From Pectobacterium aroidearum (GTDB lineage Bacteria; Pseudomonadota; Gammaproteobacteria; Enterobacterales; Enterobacteriaceae), in NCBI RefSeq assembly GCF_015689195.1, contig NZ_CP065044.1:1364001-1428000 (forward strand): a stretch of DNA of 64,000 bases, written 5' to 3'. The notes beneath the pieces are model-generated. The model was not told the origin of the DNA. It made no database searches and was given only the letters and a program-made list of their open reading frames with translations. This document shows positions 9,938 through 19,343 of this stretch, piece by piece. Position 1 is the stretch's first letter; every line of letters begins with the position of its first letter. The translations under genes and the position numbers were made by a program.

Positions 9938-10919
9938 GATTCGCAATATTAATAAACAATTTGGCCAGTTTCGGGCGCTGAACGAGATTAATTTGTCGAT
10001 CCACAGCGGCGAGCTGGTGGCGCTGCTGGGGCCATCGGGCTGCGGTAAGACAACGCTGCTGCGTATTATTGCCGGACTGGAACAGCCGGATAGCGGCAGT
10101 ATTATTTTCCACGGTCAGGATGTGTCCGTCCACGATGTGCGCAAACGTAACGTGGGGTTTGTCTTCCAGCACTACGCGCTATTCCGTCACATGACGGTGT
10201 TCGATAACGTCGCGTTTGGACTGCGAATGAAGCCGAAAAATATTCGGCCTTCGAAGAGCGATATCGAAAAGAAAGTACATGAGCTGCTGAATCTGGTGCA
10301 ACTGGACTGGCTGGGGGATCGTTATCCTGAACAGCTTTCCGGCGGCCAGCGTCAGCGTATTGCACTGGCACGTGCGCTGATCGTCGAACCGAGCATCCTG
10401 CTGCTGGATGAACCCTTTGGCGCGCTGGATGCCAAGGTGCGTAAAGAGCTGCGCCGCTGGCTGTCTCAGTTGCATGAAGATATCGATCTTACATCGGTAT
10501 TTGTGACGCACGATCAGGAAGAAGCGATGGAAGTGGCTGATCGTATCGTGCTGATGAATAAAGGCGTGATTGAACAAATCGGTACGCCGGCAGAGGTGTA
10601 TAACAACCCGGCCAGCGAGTTTGTTTACCATTTCCTCGGCGACAGTAACCGACTGAAAGTGGCGCAAACGGAAGAGACGATTCTGTTCCGTCCTCATGAA
10701 GTGTCGCTATCCGTTCAGGCGCAGGACGGCTATCAGGCGGTGACGGTACGCGATATTCGTCCACTCGGCGCCTTAACGCGCCTGTCGCTGAAGCTGGGCG
10801 AACAGTCTGAACTGATTGAAGCGGAAGTCGCAAAAGACGATGTGAGCTTACAAGGGCTCCAGAAAGGCGATGTGATTCAGTTCAAGCCTAAGCGCTATAG
10901 CCACGATTGGGAAATCTGA
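9927..10919 (+). CDS. cysA: Sulfate/thiosulfate ABC transporter ATPase CysA
   Basis: 330 residues, somewhat shorter than E. coli CysA (365), with a shorter C-terminal regulatory region. Walker [10 protein letters not shown] (35-43), signature [15 protein letters not shown] (about 135-150), Walker B ILLLDEP and the H-loop FVTHDQEEA are all intact, so the enzyme should be active. It powers sulfate import through CysTW. It is the last gene of the unit; no cysM follows, unlike E. coli cysPTWAM. Confidence 0.95.
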   Translation: MSIEIRNINKQFGQFRALNEINLSIHSGELVALLGPSGCGKTTLLRIIAGLEQPDSGSIIFHGQDVSVHDVRKRNVGFVFQHYALFRHMTVFDNVAFGLRMKPKNIRPSKSDIEKKVHELLNLVQLDWLGDRYPEQLSGGQRQRIALARALIVEPSILLLDEPFGALDAKVRKELRRWLSQLHEDIDLTSVFVTHDQEEAMEVADRIVLMNKGVIEQIGTPAEVYNNPASEFVYHFLGDSNRLKVAQTEETILFRPHEVSLSVQAQDGYQAVTVRDIRPLGALTRLSLKLGEQSELIEAEVAKDDVSLQGLQKGDVIQFKPKRYSHDWEI

Positions 10920-10937
10920 TCGGAAGATAGTTGCAAT

Positions 10938-10966
10938 AAAAAACCCGCGAAATTCGCGGGTTTTTT
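10938..10966. terminator. Bidirectional terminator between cysA and the DoxX gene
   Basis: ACCCGCGA (10943-10950), short AAT loop, TCGCGGGT (from 10954), flanked by A-run and T-run. It sits between the convergent cysA (+) and DoxX (-) genes and can serve both. Confidence 0.85.
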
Positions 10967-11000
10967 GCTTTTGTCGGAAATACCTGCCGTATGGCAAGGA

Positions 11001-11435
11001 TTAGCGATAAGCGGGGTTAGAGGCAACAGAATAACGGCCGCTGCCAACCAGCATGATGATAATGCCAGCAAAGAAATAGAGTGCTTCCAGTTCCAGCGCC
11101 CAGGCACCAACGTCGGTCAGGGTGAAGAATTTACCCATGCCAACCATCAGCGTTGCCACAACCAGCGTCAGCGCGGCAATCAGGCCTGAAATACGGGTAA
11201 ATACGCCCAGAATAATCAGAATCGGTGCAACGACTTCGCCCACGTAGACACCGTAAGCGATAAATCCTGGCAGGCCTGCGCCTTGCAGCATCTGTACAAT
11301 CCAACCCACACCGTGCTCAATTTTTGCTACGCCGTGAAACAGCAGCAGAATACCCACGGTTAAACGCAGTAAAAGTTTACCTGCATCGGGATGATCGGTT
11401 AAACGCGTGAACCACTGATTCAACTGAGAAATCAT
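11001..11435 (-). CDS. DoxX-family inner-membrane protein
   Basis: 144 residues from the ATG at 11435-11433, chosen over an upstream TTG because GAGG lies 9 nt before it. Four hydrophobic helices (about 20-42, 52-72, 76-98, 110-130) and segments such as LLLRLTVGILLLFHGVAK fit DoxX/DUF417-like membrane proteins. The cellular role is not established for this gene; some relatives are linked to redox stress. It has its own promoter region and converges with the sulfate operon. Confidence 0.8.
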   Translation of the reverse strand: MISQLNQWFTRLTDHPDAGKLLLRLTVGILLLFHGVAKIEHGVGWIVQMLQGAGLPGFIAYGVYVGEVVAPILIILGVFTRISGLIAALTLVVATLMVGMGKFFTLTDVGAWALELEALYFFAGIIIMLVGSGRYSVASNPAYR

Positions 11436-11601
11436 ACTAGACAACCTCGTGAGTTAGCGAAAAGTGCTATTGGATATAAGGCGGCAGTGTCGTCGATTTA
11501 ACGCCTGAATAGAAAACAAATAAATTTGATATTTTCTGTCAAAAAATTAGGTGAAGCGTGTCAATCTGGATAAGCATCGCACCGCGATTGTAGAGAGCTA
11601 A

Positions 11602-11632
11602 CGATAGATGGGCGTTCAACTCCCGTCTATCG
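11602..11632. terminator. Hairpin downstream of the TonB receptor gene
   Basis: CGATAGATGGG and CCCGTCTATCG arms (one G-T wobble) enclose a 9-nt loop, about 70 bp beyond the receptor stop codon. No T-run is present on either side, so its use as a terminator is tentative. Confidence 0.4.
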
Positions 11633-11699
11633 CTGCTGTTTGAGAAGGCGCGTAATGGCAGCGCAGAACATCACGCTGCCGTATCGGCTACCTTGCGCT

Positions 11700-13976
11700 T
11701 CAATAGTCAATCGAATATGTCAGAGCGAACGTGCGTCCCTGTGCTGGCAGGCTGGAGATTTTGCCATAGGTGGCTTCGGCCTGTTGGCTGTAGACGGTTT
11801 TATAGTCACGATTGGCCAGGTTGTAGATGCCAAAGCCGACCTGGCCGCCCAGCAATGGGGCATGAGCGATGAAGTCGAACACGGTATAGCCCTGAATTTT
11901 TGCTGCTGGCGTGGAGCGGATGCTTGAGCTGACGGCGGCGGATTTGGCGTCATTATAAGCGCGGTCAGTTCCGCCAACCGTCAGGGATTGCAGGCGTAAT
12001 CCGTAACCATCAGCGAACGTCCAGTCGCTGTATAACGTGGCTTTCAGCGGTGAGACACGGAACGCATTCAGTTCGCGCCATTCGCCAGCGGCGTCTTTAT
12101 ATTCACCCCGGGTATAGGCAAGCGTACCGCCAACGTTCCAGCTTTCGGACAGCGGGTATTGCAGGTTGCCTTCCATACCCCAGATTCGCTCGTCGGTATC
12201 GGCGACTGACACGCTATAGTCACGGTTGAACTGCACTACCTTGTCGGACGTGTTGTAGAACGCGGTAACGCCAGCACTCAGGCCGCGATTGTCTCTCATA
12301 CGCCAACCGAGTTCATAGTTATTGACTTTGATGGAGTCGATACTGTCGCCGTTAATGGTGAATGTCGCCGGTACGTCGCGCAACATGCGCTGTGTGTCGG
12401 GCAGGCTGAAGCCTTGAGAGAAGTTGGTGAACAGTTGATGGGTATCGGTCAATTGGTACACCAACCCCAGATTATACAACGTTTCGCCATGCTTCACCTG
12501 GCCGCCTTCAAGCTGCCTGGCCTGATAGCCAGATACCCTATCCGCAGTGATGGCTTCGCTGTACGGCGTTGAGGTGGAAACTTTGTTGCGGATGGTCTCG
12601 TGGCGCAGGCCTGCCTGTAGGTTTAGGCGTTTAGTCAGCGCGTAGTCCGATTGCAGGAATAGACCGGTTTTGTCCACTTTAACATCTGGCCCCATGGCGT
12701 AACGGTTTTCGGCTTGATAACGCAAGCCGTTACTGGCAATGAAAGTGTTGAGGCCGTAGGATTGCCCGCTCTGGCTGTCTTTTTCCTGTTCGTAGTCAAG
12801 ACCATAGGTTAGCTGTAGGTCGCGTCCTGCCAGACTCATGTTTTTTTGCAATGCGGTACGCACGCCCCAGACATCAATATCCGTGTTGGATTGCATTGCC
12901 ACATAGGTGCTGCCGCCCGGCAGTGCAGAGTGTGTTACCGCGGAGACGGAAGGGAACCAGCGTGATTGTTCTTTGCGATAATAGGCTTCAGCCGTCAACT
13001 GCTGGTCGCCCAGTATGTCCCGATTCTGGTATTGGGTATTGACGCCGTAATGCCGGGTACGGGGCTGGTCGTCAAGCTGTAACCCTTTGAGGCCCTTGAG
13101 GCTAGGCTGGAACGTTGCCGGAGTGAACAATGCGGCCAGTCCGGGGCCATAATCGGGGCCGTAGTCGCTGTCTTGCTCATCATTGTAATACCTGAACGCG
13201 CCACTCAACTGCTGATTGTCATCCAGATGCCAGGTCAGCCGGCTATTGAAATCGAGACTGGTTGTGTCCTGGCGATCGGTTTGGGCGATTTCCGGTCCGA
13301 TCCGATTCCCGTGGGCATTGCGCATGTCCCCTTGTGCGGTATAGTTCAGCCCGGCAAATCCGCTAATGTCATCGTTATGGAAAGAGGCGGTTTGTGTACC
13401 GCTGTAGGCCATACCTGATTTAGACGGCTTATCTGCGCTTTTCAAGCCAAATTGGCTGCTGAAAGCATAAGGTTCATCATCGGCATTACGGGTGATGATA
13501 TTGATAATGCCTCCCGTCGCGCCCGCGCCGTAGAGGCTTGTGGCGCCTGATACGACTTCGACACGTTCGATCATCGCCGGAGAGATGCTGTTGAGCTGCC
13601 GCGAGCCGTCACGCGAACCCGTCAATGGTACGCCGTCGATCATGATCTGCACCGTACGCCCGCGCATGGTCATACCGTAGTTACTGGTGGTACCGGAGGC
13701 GGGAGCCAGGCCAGGCACCAACTGCCCGAGGATATCGGCGGTAGATCTACTCGCTGAGGATTGTTTGGCGATATCTTCGCGTTCAATGCTGTAAACCGTT
13801 CCAGCGATATCGGCGATGTTTTTCACCGAACGGGCAGCCGTTACCGTCATGATATCGGTGTCCTGCGTCTGGCTGCGAGTTTGCTGCACTGAGGTCACAT
13901 CGGTCTGGGCATACACCTGAGCGCTGATTGCCAGACTCAAGAAAGTGACCCGCGCGGGGGGCGCAAGATATCGCAT
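11700..13976 (-). CDS. TonB-dependent siderophore receptor (IutA/RhtA-like)
   Basis: 758 residues. Signal peptide (about 1-23, ending Val-Tyr-Ala), a plug domain (about 45-165) with NYGMTMRGRTVQIMIDGVPLTGSRDGSRQL and VEVVSGATSLYGAGATGGIINIITR, then a 22-strand barrel ending in TFALTYSIDY with a terminal aromatic residue. The plug strongly resembles what I remember of IutA (NYGMNVRGRPLVVLVDGVRLNSSRTDSRQL), so the ligand may be aerobactin, rhizobactin or a similar citrate-hydroxamate siderophore. An AGGAGA ribosome site lies 4 nt before the ATG. It is the last gene of a leftward three-gene unit whose neighbours are a RhtX-like transporter and an AraC regulator. Confidence 0.9.
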   Translation of the reverse strand: MRYLAPPARVTFLSLAISAQVYAQTDVTSVQQTRSQTQDTDIMTVTAARSVKNIADIAGTVYSIEREDIAKQSSASRSTADILGQLVPGLAPASGTTSNYGMTMRGRTVQIMIDGVPLTGSRDGSRQLNSISPAMIERVEVVSGATSLYGAGATGGIINIITRNADDEPYAFSSQFGLKSADKPSKSGMAYSGTQTASFHNDDISGFAGLNYTAQGDMRNAHGNRIGPEIAQTDRQDTTSLDFNSRLTWHLDDNQQLSGAFRYYNDEQDSDYGPDYGPGLAALFTPATFQPSLKGLKGLQLDDQPRTRHYGVNTQYQNRDILGDQQLTAEAYYRKEQSRWFPSVSAVTHSALPGGSTYVAMQSNTDIDVWGVRTALQKNMSLAGRDLQLTYGLDYEQEKDSQSGQSYGLNTFIASNGLRYQAENRYAMGPDVKVDKTGLFLQSDYALTKRLNLQAGLRHETIRNKVSTSTPYSEAITADRVSGYQARQLEGGQVKHGETLYNLGLVYQLTDTHQLFTNFSQGFSLPDTQRMLRDVPATFTINGDSIDSIKVNNYELGWRMRDNRGLSAGVTAFYNTSDKVVQFNRDYSVSVADTDERIWGMEGNLQYPLSESWNVGGTLAYTRGEYKDAAGEWRELNAFRVSPLKATLYSDWTFADGYGLRLQSLTVGGTDRAYNDAKSAAVSSSIRSTPAAKIQGYTVFDFIAHAPLLGGQVGFGIYNLANRDYKTVYSQQAEATYGKISSLPAQGRTFALTYSIDY

Positions 13977-14006
13977 AATGTCTCCTGAATAACTGAATGA
14001 TAAGGG

Positions 14007-15233
14007 TTAAATAGTTTTGGTCAGATGTTTTCTGATGAGCGGCCGACACAGCAAGACGCTCAGTAGCGACAGAACGCCGAGCAGCAGATAATAAGCGCCA
14101 TAGCCCAGCCCTGCGGCGAGAAAGCCGGAAAGCGAACCGCCAAGGAAAAACACCAGGAGTTCAAAGCACACCAGCACAGTGAAATCGGTGCCTGCCTGTC
14201 GGCGTGAGCACAGGCGCATGAACAGTGCATAAAGGCTGGTCATTGCCATGTAGCGAATCGCCAACATGACGATGACCAGTGTGCCGAGCCAAAATCCTGA
14301 AGTCATGGTTGAACCGCTGTAGAGCAGCGCGGCGAGCAGCAGATAGACGCCACTGCGCAGCCAGCCAGCACGAAGCAGTAGTACGTCGGACGAGTAGCGT
14401 TTGAGTGCCCACGCTGTGGTGATGGCGCTCAGTAATCCGATCCCCGCCCCAGCCACCGACATCAGAAGGCCGATTTCCACCAGTGTCCATCGCTGATCGA
14501 CCAGCAGCGGAGTAAGCATGGCCATTGCGGGAGCTTCAACCAGTCGATAGAGCAGAATAAGCAGCAAAGCCCAACGTATCTCACGACGCCTGAACGTATT
14601 GGCGAAGCTCGGGCGTTCGGATGCTGAGGATACTTGAGGGCGTTCATTAATCCAGATGACAGCGATCATGGTCAGCGCCGTCAAGACCGCCAGAGACAGC
14701 AATGCGCTGCGCCAGCCATACAGCTGATACAGTAGCAGGATGCCAGCGCCGCCGATCATGCTGCCCAGCGCCACGCCGATACTTTGCGCCATGCTGCCAA
14801 GACGATGATCTGACGCTGCCAGTGATTCCACCGTATAGCCGTCGATGGCGATATCCTGCGTGGCAGCCCAGGTCGAGATCCAGAGTCCAATCAGTACGAA
14901 TGGGAGCAATCCGTAATCCAGTCCGGTGAATGCCAGAACCAGTACACCGGTTGCCAGTGCAATTTGCGTCAACCATAACCAGGTGCGACGACGCCCCAGG
15001 GCAGGCAGATAATAACGATCAATTAACGGTGCCCAGAGAAATTTACAGGCCCAGGGCAGATAAAGCAGTGAAAGCATGCCTATCCAGCGCAAATCCACCC
15101 CCTGACTACGCAGAATGCTCGGCATCGCAACATTGTAGAAATAGAGCGGCAGGGCATGCGCTAAATAGAGGGTCACGATCGCCGTCAGCCCTAATCGGCT
15201 GACCGGTGTGAATTCATACGCTCGTGCCATCAT
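14007..15233 (-). CDS. MFS siderophore transporter, RhtX/FptX family
   Basis: 408 residues, about 12 membrane helices, highly hydrophobic. The segments VDLRWIGMLSLLYLPWACKFLWAPLIDRY and TWAATQDIAIDGYTVE match the RhtX/FptX-type single-subunit siderophore permeases (AmpG-related MFS). It would carry the ferric siderophore across the inner membrane after the TonB receptor. The ATG overlaps the upstream gene's stop (ATGA), so translation is coupled, and the receptor gene follows after 30 nt. Confidence 0.85.
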   Translation of the reverse strand: MMARAYEFTPVSRLGLTAIVTLYLAHALPLYFYNVAMPSILRSQGVDLRWIGMLSLLYLPWACKFLWAPLIDRYYLPALGRRRTWLWLTQIALATGVLVLAFTGLDYGLLPFVLIGLWISTWAATQDIAIDGYTVESLAASDHRLGSMAQSIGVALGSMIGGAGILLLYQLYGWRSALLSLAVLTALTMIAVIWINERPQVSSASERPSFANTFRRREIRWALLLILLYRLVEAPAMAMLTPLLVDQRWTLVEIGLLMSVAGAGIGLLSAITTAWALKRYSSDVLLLRAGWLRSGVYLLLAALLYSGSTMTSGFWLGTLVIVMLAIRYMAMTSLYALFMRLCSRRQAGTDFTVLVCFELLVFFLGGSLSGFLAAGLGYGAYYLLLGVLSLLSVLLCRPLIRKHLTKTI

Positions 15234-15613
15234 TCACCCATGTCCATCATGCGCTCGGCAATCCAGTGATAACCCCCGGACTTATCCAGTGTGACGAAGT
15301 ACGGCACGCCCCAGGAGCGATGCAGTGCGGGGACATCCAGACGTGCCTGTTCGGCGGCGTCGCGGGCAATGCGTACCAGACCACGGCAGTAGTGCTGAAA
15401 CGCGGGTTTGTGCTGTCGATACCAGAATGCCTGAATAGCTCGGTAATCGGGGGCGAATTCAGTGTGCGCGAGCGTGCTGGCGATGAAGAAAAAGGGTTGT
15501 TTCGATTCAAGGAGATGCTCGATGTGCGCTAGCCATTCACGTATTTCCTCAGCGCTGACGCTTTCCTGAAACACCGCCTCGACCAGCGCGGTGTGCGTGA
15601 CACGTAAAACCAT
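15230..15613 (-). CDS. Hypothetical protein of the siderophore uptake unit
   Basis: 127 residues, no signal peptide or membrane segment, rich in His, Arg and aromatic residues (FWYRQHKPAFQHYCRGLVRIARD). It is first in the leftward unit and coupled to the MFS gene through a 4-nt ATGA overlap. I do not recognise a named domain. Position suggests a role in handling the ferric siderophore in the cytoplasm (for example release or reduction of iron), but this is inference from context only. Confidence 0.75.
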   Translation of the reverse strand: MVLRVTHTALVEAVFQESVSAEEIREWLAHIEHLLESKQPFFFIASTLAHTEFAPDYRAIQAFWYRQHKPAFQHYCRGLVRIARDAAEQARLDVPALHRSWGVPYFVTLDKSGGYHWIAERMMDMGE

Positions 15614-15674
15614 ACGTTGTTACCCTTGAAATGAAAAATGTCACAGACCTTAGACAGTCGATTGCCGTCATGTT

Positions 15675-15693
15675 ACAAATGAGAATACTTCTA
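15675..15693. promoter_or_regulatory. Possible Fur box in the divergent iron-uptake promoter
   Basis: The core AATGAGAAT (15678-15686) followed by an imperfect inverse matches about 11 of 19 positions of the Fur consensus GATAATGATAATCATTATC. It lies between the leftward uptake unit and the rightward AraC gene, where Fur control would be expected. A weak match. Confidence 0.4.
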
Positions 15694-15762
15694 ATTCAAA
15701 ACGTCCGCTTAGGCTAAAAAAAGAAAAATTTAGGCGCGACGAAATTTATTCAGGTACGTTTC

Positions 15763-16716
15763 ATGCGTGTATTTACCTGTGGTCAGTTAAGTCAGTCTGC
15801 CAGTGAACAGGGAGGGAAACTGCACTTCGGTCATGAGTTACCGAGCGACCAGCCTGTGTTGGCTGGCTGGCAGCGGATTCAGTCCTTGGGAAATGGTCTG
15901 GTGTTGTATCTGAGCCAGAGTGAAGACCTGATCGACGCCTTTAGTCAGAATTTGCTGTCACCGGGTATTACTGCCGCGTTTCTGCTTCAGGGGCAAGCGG
16001 ATGTGAGTCTGGCTGGTCAGCGTTTGCGTTTCGATGCCCATTCTGCCCGCCAGCGCGCAATGCTGGTTAATCTGACGGATAGCGATCAGTTTCAGCGTCA
16101 TTGGCAGGCTGGTCGACGGGAAACCAAGATCTGTCTGAGTTTCAGTCCGGCCTGGTTTGAACGGTTCGCCAGCGAGAGTAGTCTGTGCAGTAGCCGTTTG
16201 TTGCAATTCAGGCGCGCGCACTGGCAAAGCCTTTCCTGGCAACCCGCACCGGATGTCCTGCAGCGTGCCTGCCAATTGGCTTTTGACGATCGTTCTCCGG
16301 TCTCGCTTATCCAGCGTTTGCAAGGCGAGAGTTTTGCGCTGGATCTGGCGACGGACATTCTACGAAGTATTGATGCCACTCCTCAGCAAAAACGTTTTGG
16401 CGCCCATCTTGAATGCTGTCTGGTGCGTTTGAAAGAGTGGCTGGATAGCGGCGAAGCCGATCGCCTGAGTATCGGCCAGATGGCTAAAACGTTAGGTACT
16501 AATCCGGTCGATTTGCAGAATGGTTTTCGCACCCGTAACGGTATCACTATTGCTGCCTACCTACGTAAGCATCGGCTGGAACGAGCCTATCAGGCACTCC
16601 ACCGACATGTGGTGTCGGTGGATGAAGCCGCCGCGCTGGCGGGCTATGAACATGTCAGTAGTTTCAGCGCGGCGTTTAAAAAGCAGTATGGGTTTCCGCC
16701 TTCACAGGTCAGATAG
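15763..16716 (+). CDS. AraC-family regulator (PchR-like)
   Basis: 317 residues. The N-terminal effector region (about 1-200) is followed by a C-terminal AraC/XylS double helix-turn-helix (about 215-317), with LSIGQMAKTLGTNPVDLQNGFRTRNGITIAAYLRKHRLERAYQ and the second-HTH hallmark EAAALAGYEHVSSFSAAFKKQYGFPPSQ. PchR-type regulators bind the ferric siderophore and activate the adjacent receptor genes. Divergent placement next to the TonB receptor/MFS unit suggests the same here. The ATG at 15763 has no strong ribosome site. Confidence 0.85.
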   Translation: MRVFTCGQLSQSASEQGGKLHFGHELPSDQPVLAGWQRIQSLGNGLVLYLSQSEDLIDAFSQNLLSPGITAAFLLQGQADVSLAGQRLRFDAHSARQRAMLVNLTDSDQFQRHWQAGRRETKICLSFSPAWFERFASESSLCSSRLLQFRRAHWQSLSWQPAPDVLQRACQLAFDDRSPVSLIQRLQGESFALDLATDILRSIDATPQQKRFGAHLECCLVRLKEWLDSGEADRLSIGQMAKTLGTNPVDLQNGFRTRNGITIAAYLRKHRLERAYQALHRHVVSVDEAAALAGYEHVSSFSAAFKKQYGFPPSQVR

Positions 16717-17109
16717 GGCAGGGGGCAACCATCATCAGGTTGGGCAGCCTATATCTCAATTTTTTCTTCTTTTGATTTTGGTAATGAGGAGAGGTAGGTG
16801 GAGTGTGCGGCAGGATGACTTGGCCTTTGGCCTTGCATTCTCGCGTTAACGCGGACGATATTGTCTTGCTTGCAAAGCAGATGCAATAAAAAACATTAGG
16901 TGGATTTATTTCAGAGAGGTATCACTTTGCGGAAGTGGTGGGTCGTGCAGGATGACTCGGCCTTTGGCCTCGCCCCTTCGGGGTCAACGCTAGCGCGTTG
17001 TTGTCTCGCTTCGCTCGGCTCGAACCTGAACGCAGATTCTCACCTACACGACACGTGCAACATATAACATTAGGTGGATTTACTTCAGGAGGGAATCACT
17101 TTGCGGAAG
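16717..17109. repeat. Duplicated tRNA-Lys 3' flank with truncated tRNA end
   Basis: The segment 17066-17127, which ends inside the 3' part of tRNA-Lys, recurs at 16892-16953 with about 57 of 62 identical positions (174-bp offset). The left copy contains only the last 18 nt of the tRNA (including CCA) and then runs into a different sequence. A motif GCAGGATGACT.GGCCTTTGGCCT.GC after the left copy (about 16947) also appears at about 16811. Between are short palindromes (GGCCTTTGGCC, CCCCTTCGGGG). No protein gene is visible in this 393-bp stretch; it is the 3' side of the leftward tRNA operon. Confidence 0.75.
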
Positions 17110-17185
17110 TGGTGGGTCGTGCAGGATTCGAACCTGCGACCAATTGATTAAAAGTCAACTGCTCTACCGACTGAGCTAACGACCC
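17110..17185 (-). tRNA. lysV: tRNA-Lys(TTT)
   Basis: 76 nt with CCA encoded. On the minus strand it begins GGGTCGTTAGCTCAG and has anticodon loop CTTTTAA, i.e. TTT. It is last of four in a leftward tRNA operon (three Val then Lys), the valUXY-lysV arrangement next to gltX. Confidence 0.97.
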
Positions 17186-17192
17186 GCAGAAG

Positions 17193-17268
17193 TGGTGGGT
17201 GATGACGGGATCGAACCGCCGACCCCCTCCTTGTAAGGGAGGTGCTCTCCCAGCTGAGCTAATCACCC
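17193..17268 (-). tRNA. tRNA-Val(TAC), copy 3 of the operon
   Basis: 76 nt including CCA; minus strand begins GGGTGATTAGCTCAG, anticodon TAC within CTTACAA. Seven nt separate it from tRNA-Lys. Identical to the two other Val copies. Confidence 0.97.
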
Positions 17269-17335
17269 ACTTCTGTACTACATTTACTTCTTTATTTACT
17301 TCAACTTCTAATAAGAAGACCAGCTGGTATGAGAT

Positions 17336-17411
17336 TGGTGGGTGATGACGGGATCGAACCGCCGACCCCCTCCTTGTAAGGGAGGTGCTCTCCCAGCTGA
17401 GCTAATCACCC
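17336..17411 (-). tRNA. tRNA-Val(TAC), copy 2 of the operon
   Basis: 76 nt including CCA, same sequence as the other two Val genes, anticodon TAC. Flanked by short AT-rich spacers of 67 and 57 nt. Confidence 0.97.
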
Positions 17412-17468
17412 AATCTCAAATCTTCTTACTCTACACAGCGAGCTACTCTTATTTAAAACTCAAAAGAG

Positions 17469-17544
17469 TGGTGGGTGATGACGGGATCGAACCGCCGACC
17501 CCCTCCTTGTAAGGGAGGTGCTCTCCCAGCTGAGCTAATCACCC
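17469..17544 (-). tRNA. tRNA-Val(TAC), copy 1 (promoter-proximal)
   Basis: 76 nt including CCA, anticodon TAC. The first gene of the leftward operon, 17 nt after the -10 box at 17562-17567. Confidence 0.97.
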
Positions 17545-17561
17545 CCGCTGTGTGGAGTCGC

Positions 17562-17589
17562 ATTATAGGGATCCTTGAATGTGAGTCAA
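17562..17589 (-). promoter_or_regulatory. Promoter of the Val-Val-Val-Lys tRNA operon
   Basis: Minus strand TTGACT (17589-17584), 16-nt spacer, TATAAT (17567-17562), followed by a GC-rich discriminator GCGACTCC typical of stringently controlled stable-RNA promoters. Confidence 0.88.
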
Positions 17590-17834
17590 CGCTTTTTAAA
17601 ACTAAAATGATTGTTCGTTGCAAAATTAGTCAAGGCGTCGTATTTATCGCCGCTGGTGCTGCATCCTTGCGCAATTTAGCCTGTTATCTTGTTATTTCCG
17701 CCAGAATAAAAGCACGGGCGGCATGTTACGGCGTTGAGGAATCGAAGCAGAGTGATAGAATGTTGCCCACTTTTGTTCTTGAGCTTATGTCGGTCTGTGC
17801 CGACAGCCGTTGCGTAATAAGGCTGTAATCCCAA

Positions 17835-19250
17835 ATGAAAATCAAAACCCGTTTCGCCCCGAGTCCTACTGGCTATCTTCACGTCGGCGGCGCTCGTACC
17901 GCGCTGTACTCCTGGTTGTTTGCCCGTCATCAGGACGGCGAGTTCGTGCTGCGTATTGAAGATACCGATCTGGAGCGTTCAACTCAGGACGCAATTGATG
18001 CCATTATGGATGGCATGAACTGGCTGAGCCTGAACTGGGATGAAGGCCCGTACTACCAGACTAAACGTTTTGACCGTTATAACGCCGTTATCGATCAGAT
18101 GCTGGAAAACGGTACGGCATATAAATGCTACTGCTCTAAAGAGCGTCTGGAAGCGCTGCGTGAACAGCAGATGGAAAACGGCGAAAAGCCCCGTTATGAC
18201 GGCCATTGCCGAGGTTCTCACGAGCATCATGCTCATGATGAGCCGCACGTTGTGCGTTTCCTTAACCCGCAGGAAGGCTCGGTTATCTTTAATGACCGCA
18301 TTCGCGGGCCGATCGAATTCAGCAATCAGGAACTCGACGATCTGATTATCCGCCGCACCGACGGTTCACCAACCTACAATTTCTGTGTCGTAATTGATGA
18401 CTGGGATATGGAAATCACGCACGTTATTCGTGGTGAAGACCATATCAACAACACGCCGCGTCAGATCAACATTCTGAAAGCGCTGGGCGCACCGGTGCCG
18501 GAATATGCGCATGTGTCGATGATTCTGGGCGATGACGGTAAGAAATTGTCCAAACGTCACGGCGCTGTCGGTGTGATGCAATACCGTGATGATGGCTATC
18601 TGCCGGAAGCGCTGCTGAACTATCTTGTGCGTTTAGGCTGGTCATCTGGCGATCAGGAAATCTTCTCTATTGATGAGATGAAGTCTTTGTTCTCGCTGGA
18701 TGCCGTCAGCAAGTCCGCGAGCGCTTTCAATACTGAGAAGCTGCAATGGTTGAACCATCACTATATTAACCATTTACCCGCAGAATACGTGGCAACGCAT
18801 TTGTCATGGCATATTGAGCAGGCTGGAATTGATACCCGCACCGGACCGCAGTTGAGTGAACTGGTTGGTCTGTTGGGTGAACGTTGCAAGACGCTGAAAG
18901 AAATGGCGGACTCGTGCCGTTATTTCTATGAAGATTTTGCTGAGTTTGACGCCGATGCGGCGAAGAAACATCTGCGTCCGGTTGCACGTCAGCCGCTTGA
19001 ACTGGTGCGTGAGAAGCTGGCGGCGATTACCGATTGGACGGCGGAGAACATCCATCACGCCATTCAGGGCACGGCAGATGAACTGGGTCAAGGCATGGGT
19101 AAAGTCGGTATGCCGCTGCGCGTTGCGGTAACGGGCGCAGGCCAGTCTCCGGGCGTTGACGTGACTGTGCATGCGATTGGCCAACAGCGTTCGCTGGCGC
19201 GTATTGATAAAGCGCTGGCGTTCATTACCGAGCGTGAAGCGCAGCAGTAA
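17835..19250 (+). CDS. gltX: Glutamyl-tRNA synthetase
   Basis: 471 residues, the same length as E. coli GltX. The class I HIGH-equivalent is HVGG (16-19) in [17 protein letters not shown], and the KMSKS-equivalent is KLSKR (237-241). Cys98, Cys100 and Cys125 match the zinc-binding segment of the enterobacterial enzyme. It charges tRNA-Glu with glutamate. Divergent from the tRNA operon, as in E. coli, and followed by a good terminator. Confidence 0.97.
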   Translation: MKIKTRFAPSPTGYLHVGGARTALYSWLFARHQDGEFVLRIEDTDLERSTQDAIDAIMDGMNWLSLNWDEGPYYQTKRFDRYNAVIDQMLENGTAYKCYCSKERLEALREQQMENGEKPRYDGHCRGSHEHHAHDEPHVVRFLNPQEGSVIFNDRIRGPIEFSNQELDDLIIRRTDGSPTYNFCVVIDDWDMEITHVIRGEDHINNTPRQINILKALGAPVPEYAHVSMILGDDGKKLSKRHGAVGVMQYRDDGYLPEALLNYLVRLGWSSGDQEIFSIDEMKSLFSLDAVSKSASAFNTEKLQWLNHHYINHLPAEYVATHLSWHIEQAGIDTRTGPQLSELVGLLGERCKTLKEMADSCRYFYEDFAEFDADAAKKHLRPVARQPLELVREKLAAITDWTAENIHHAIQGTADELGQGMGKVGMPLRVAVTGAGQSPGVDVTVHAIGQQRSLARIDKALAFITEREAQQ

Positions 19251-19283
19251 TCGCTATCACGTAAATAGCATTGCACAAAATAA

Positions 19284-19310
19284 GCCCCGGCCTGAAAGCC
19301 GGGGTTTTTT
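19284..19310. terminator. Terminator between gltX and the esterase gene
   Basis: CCCCGGC (19285-19291), 6-nt loop, GCCGGGG (19298-19304), then six T. On the minus strand an A-rich tract follows, so it may also end the convergent esterase transcript. Confidence 0.85.
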
Positions 19311-19343
19311 ATTGTTTTATCTGAGAACGGTGTTGCCTGATAA

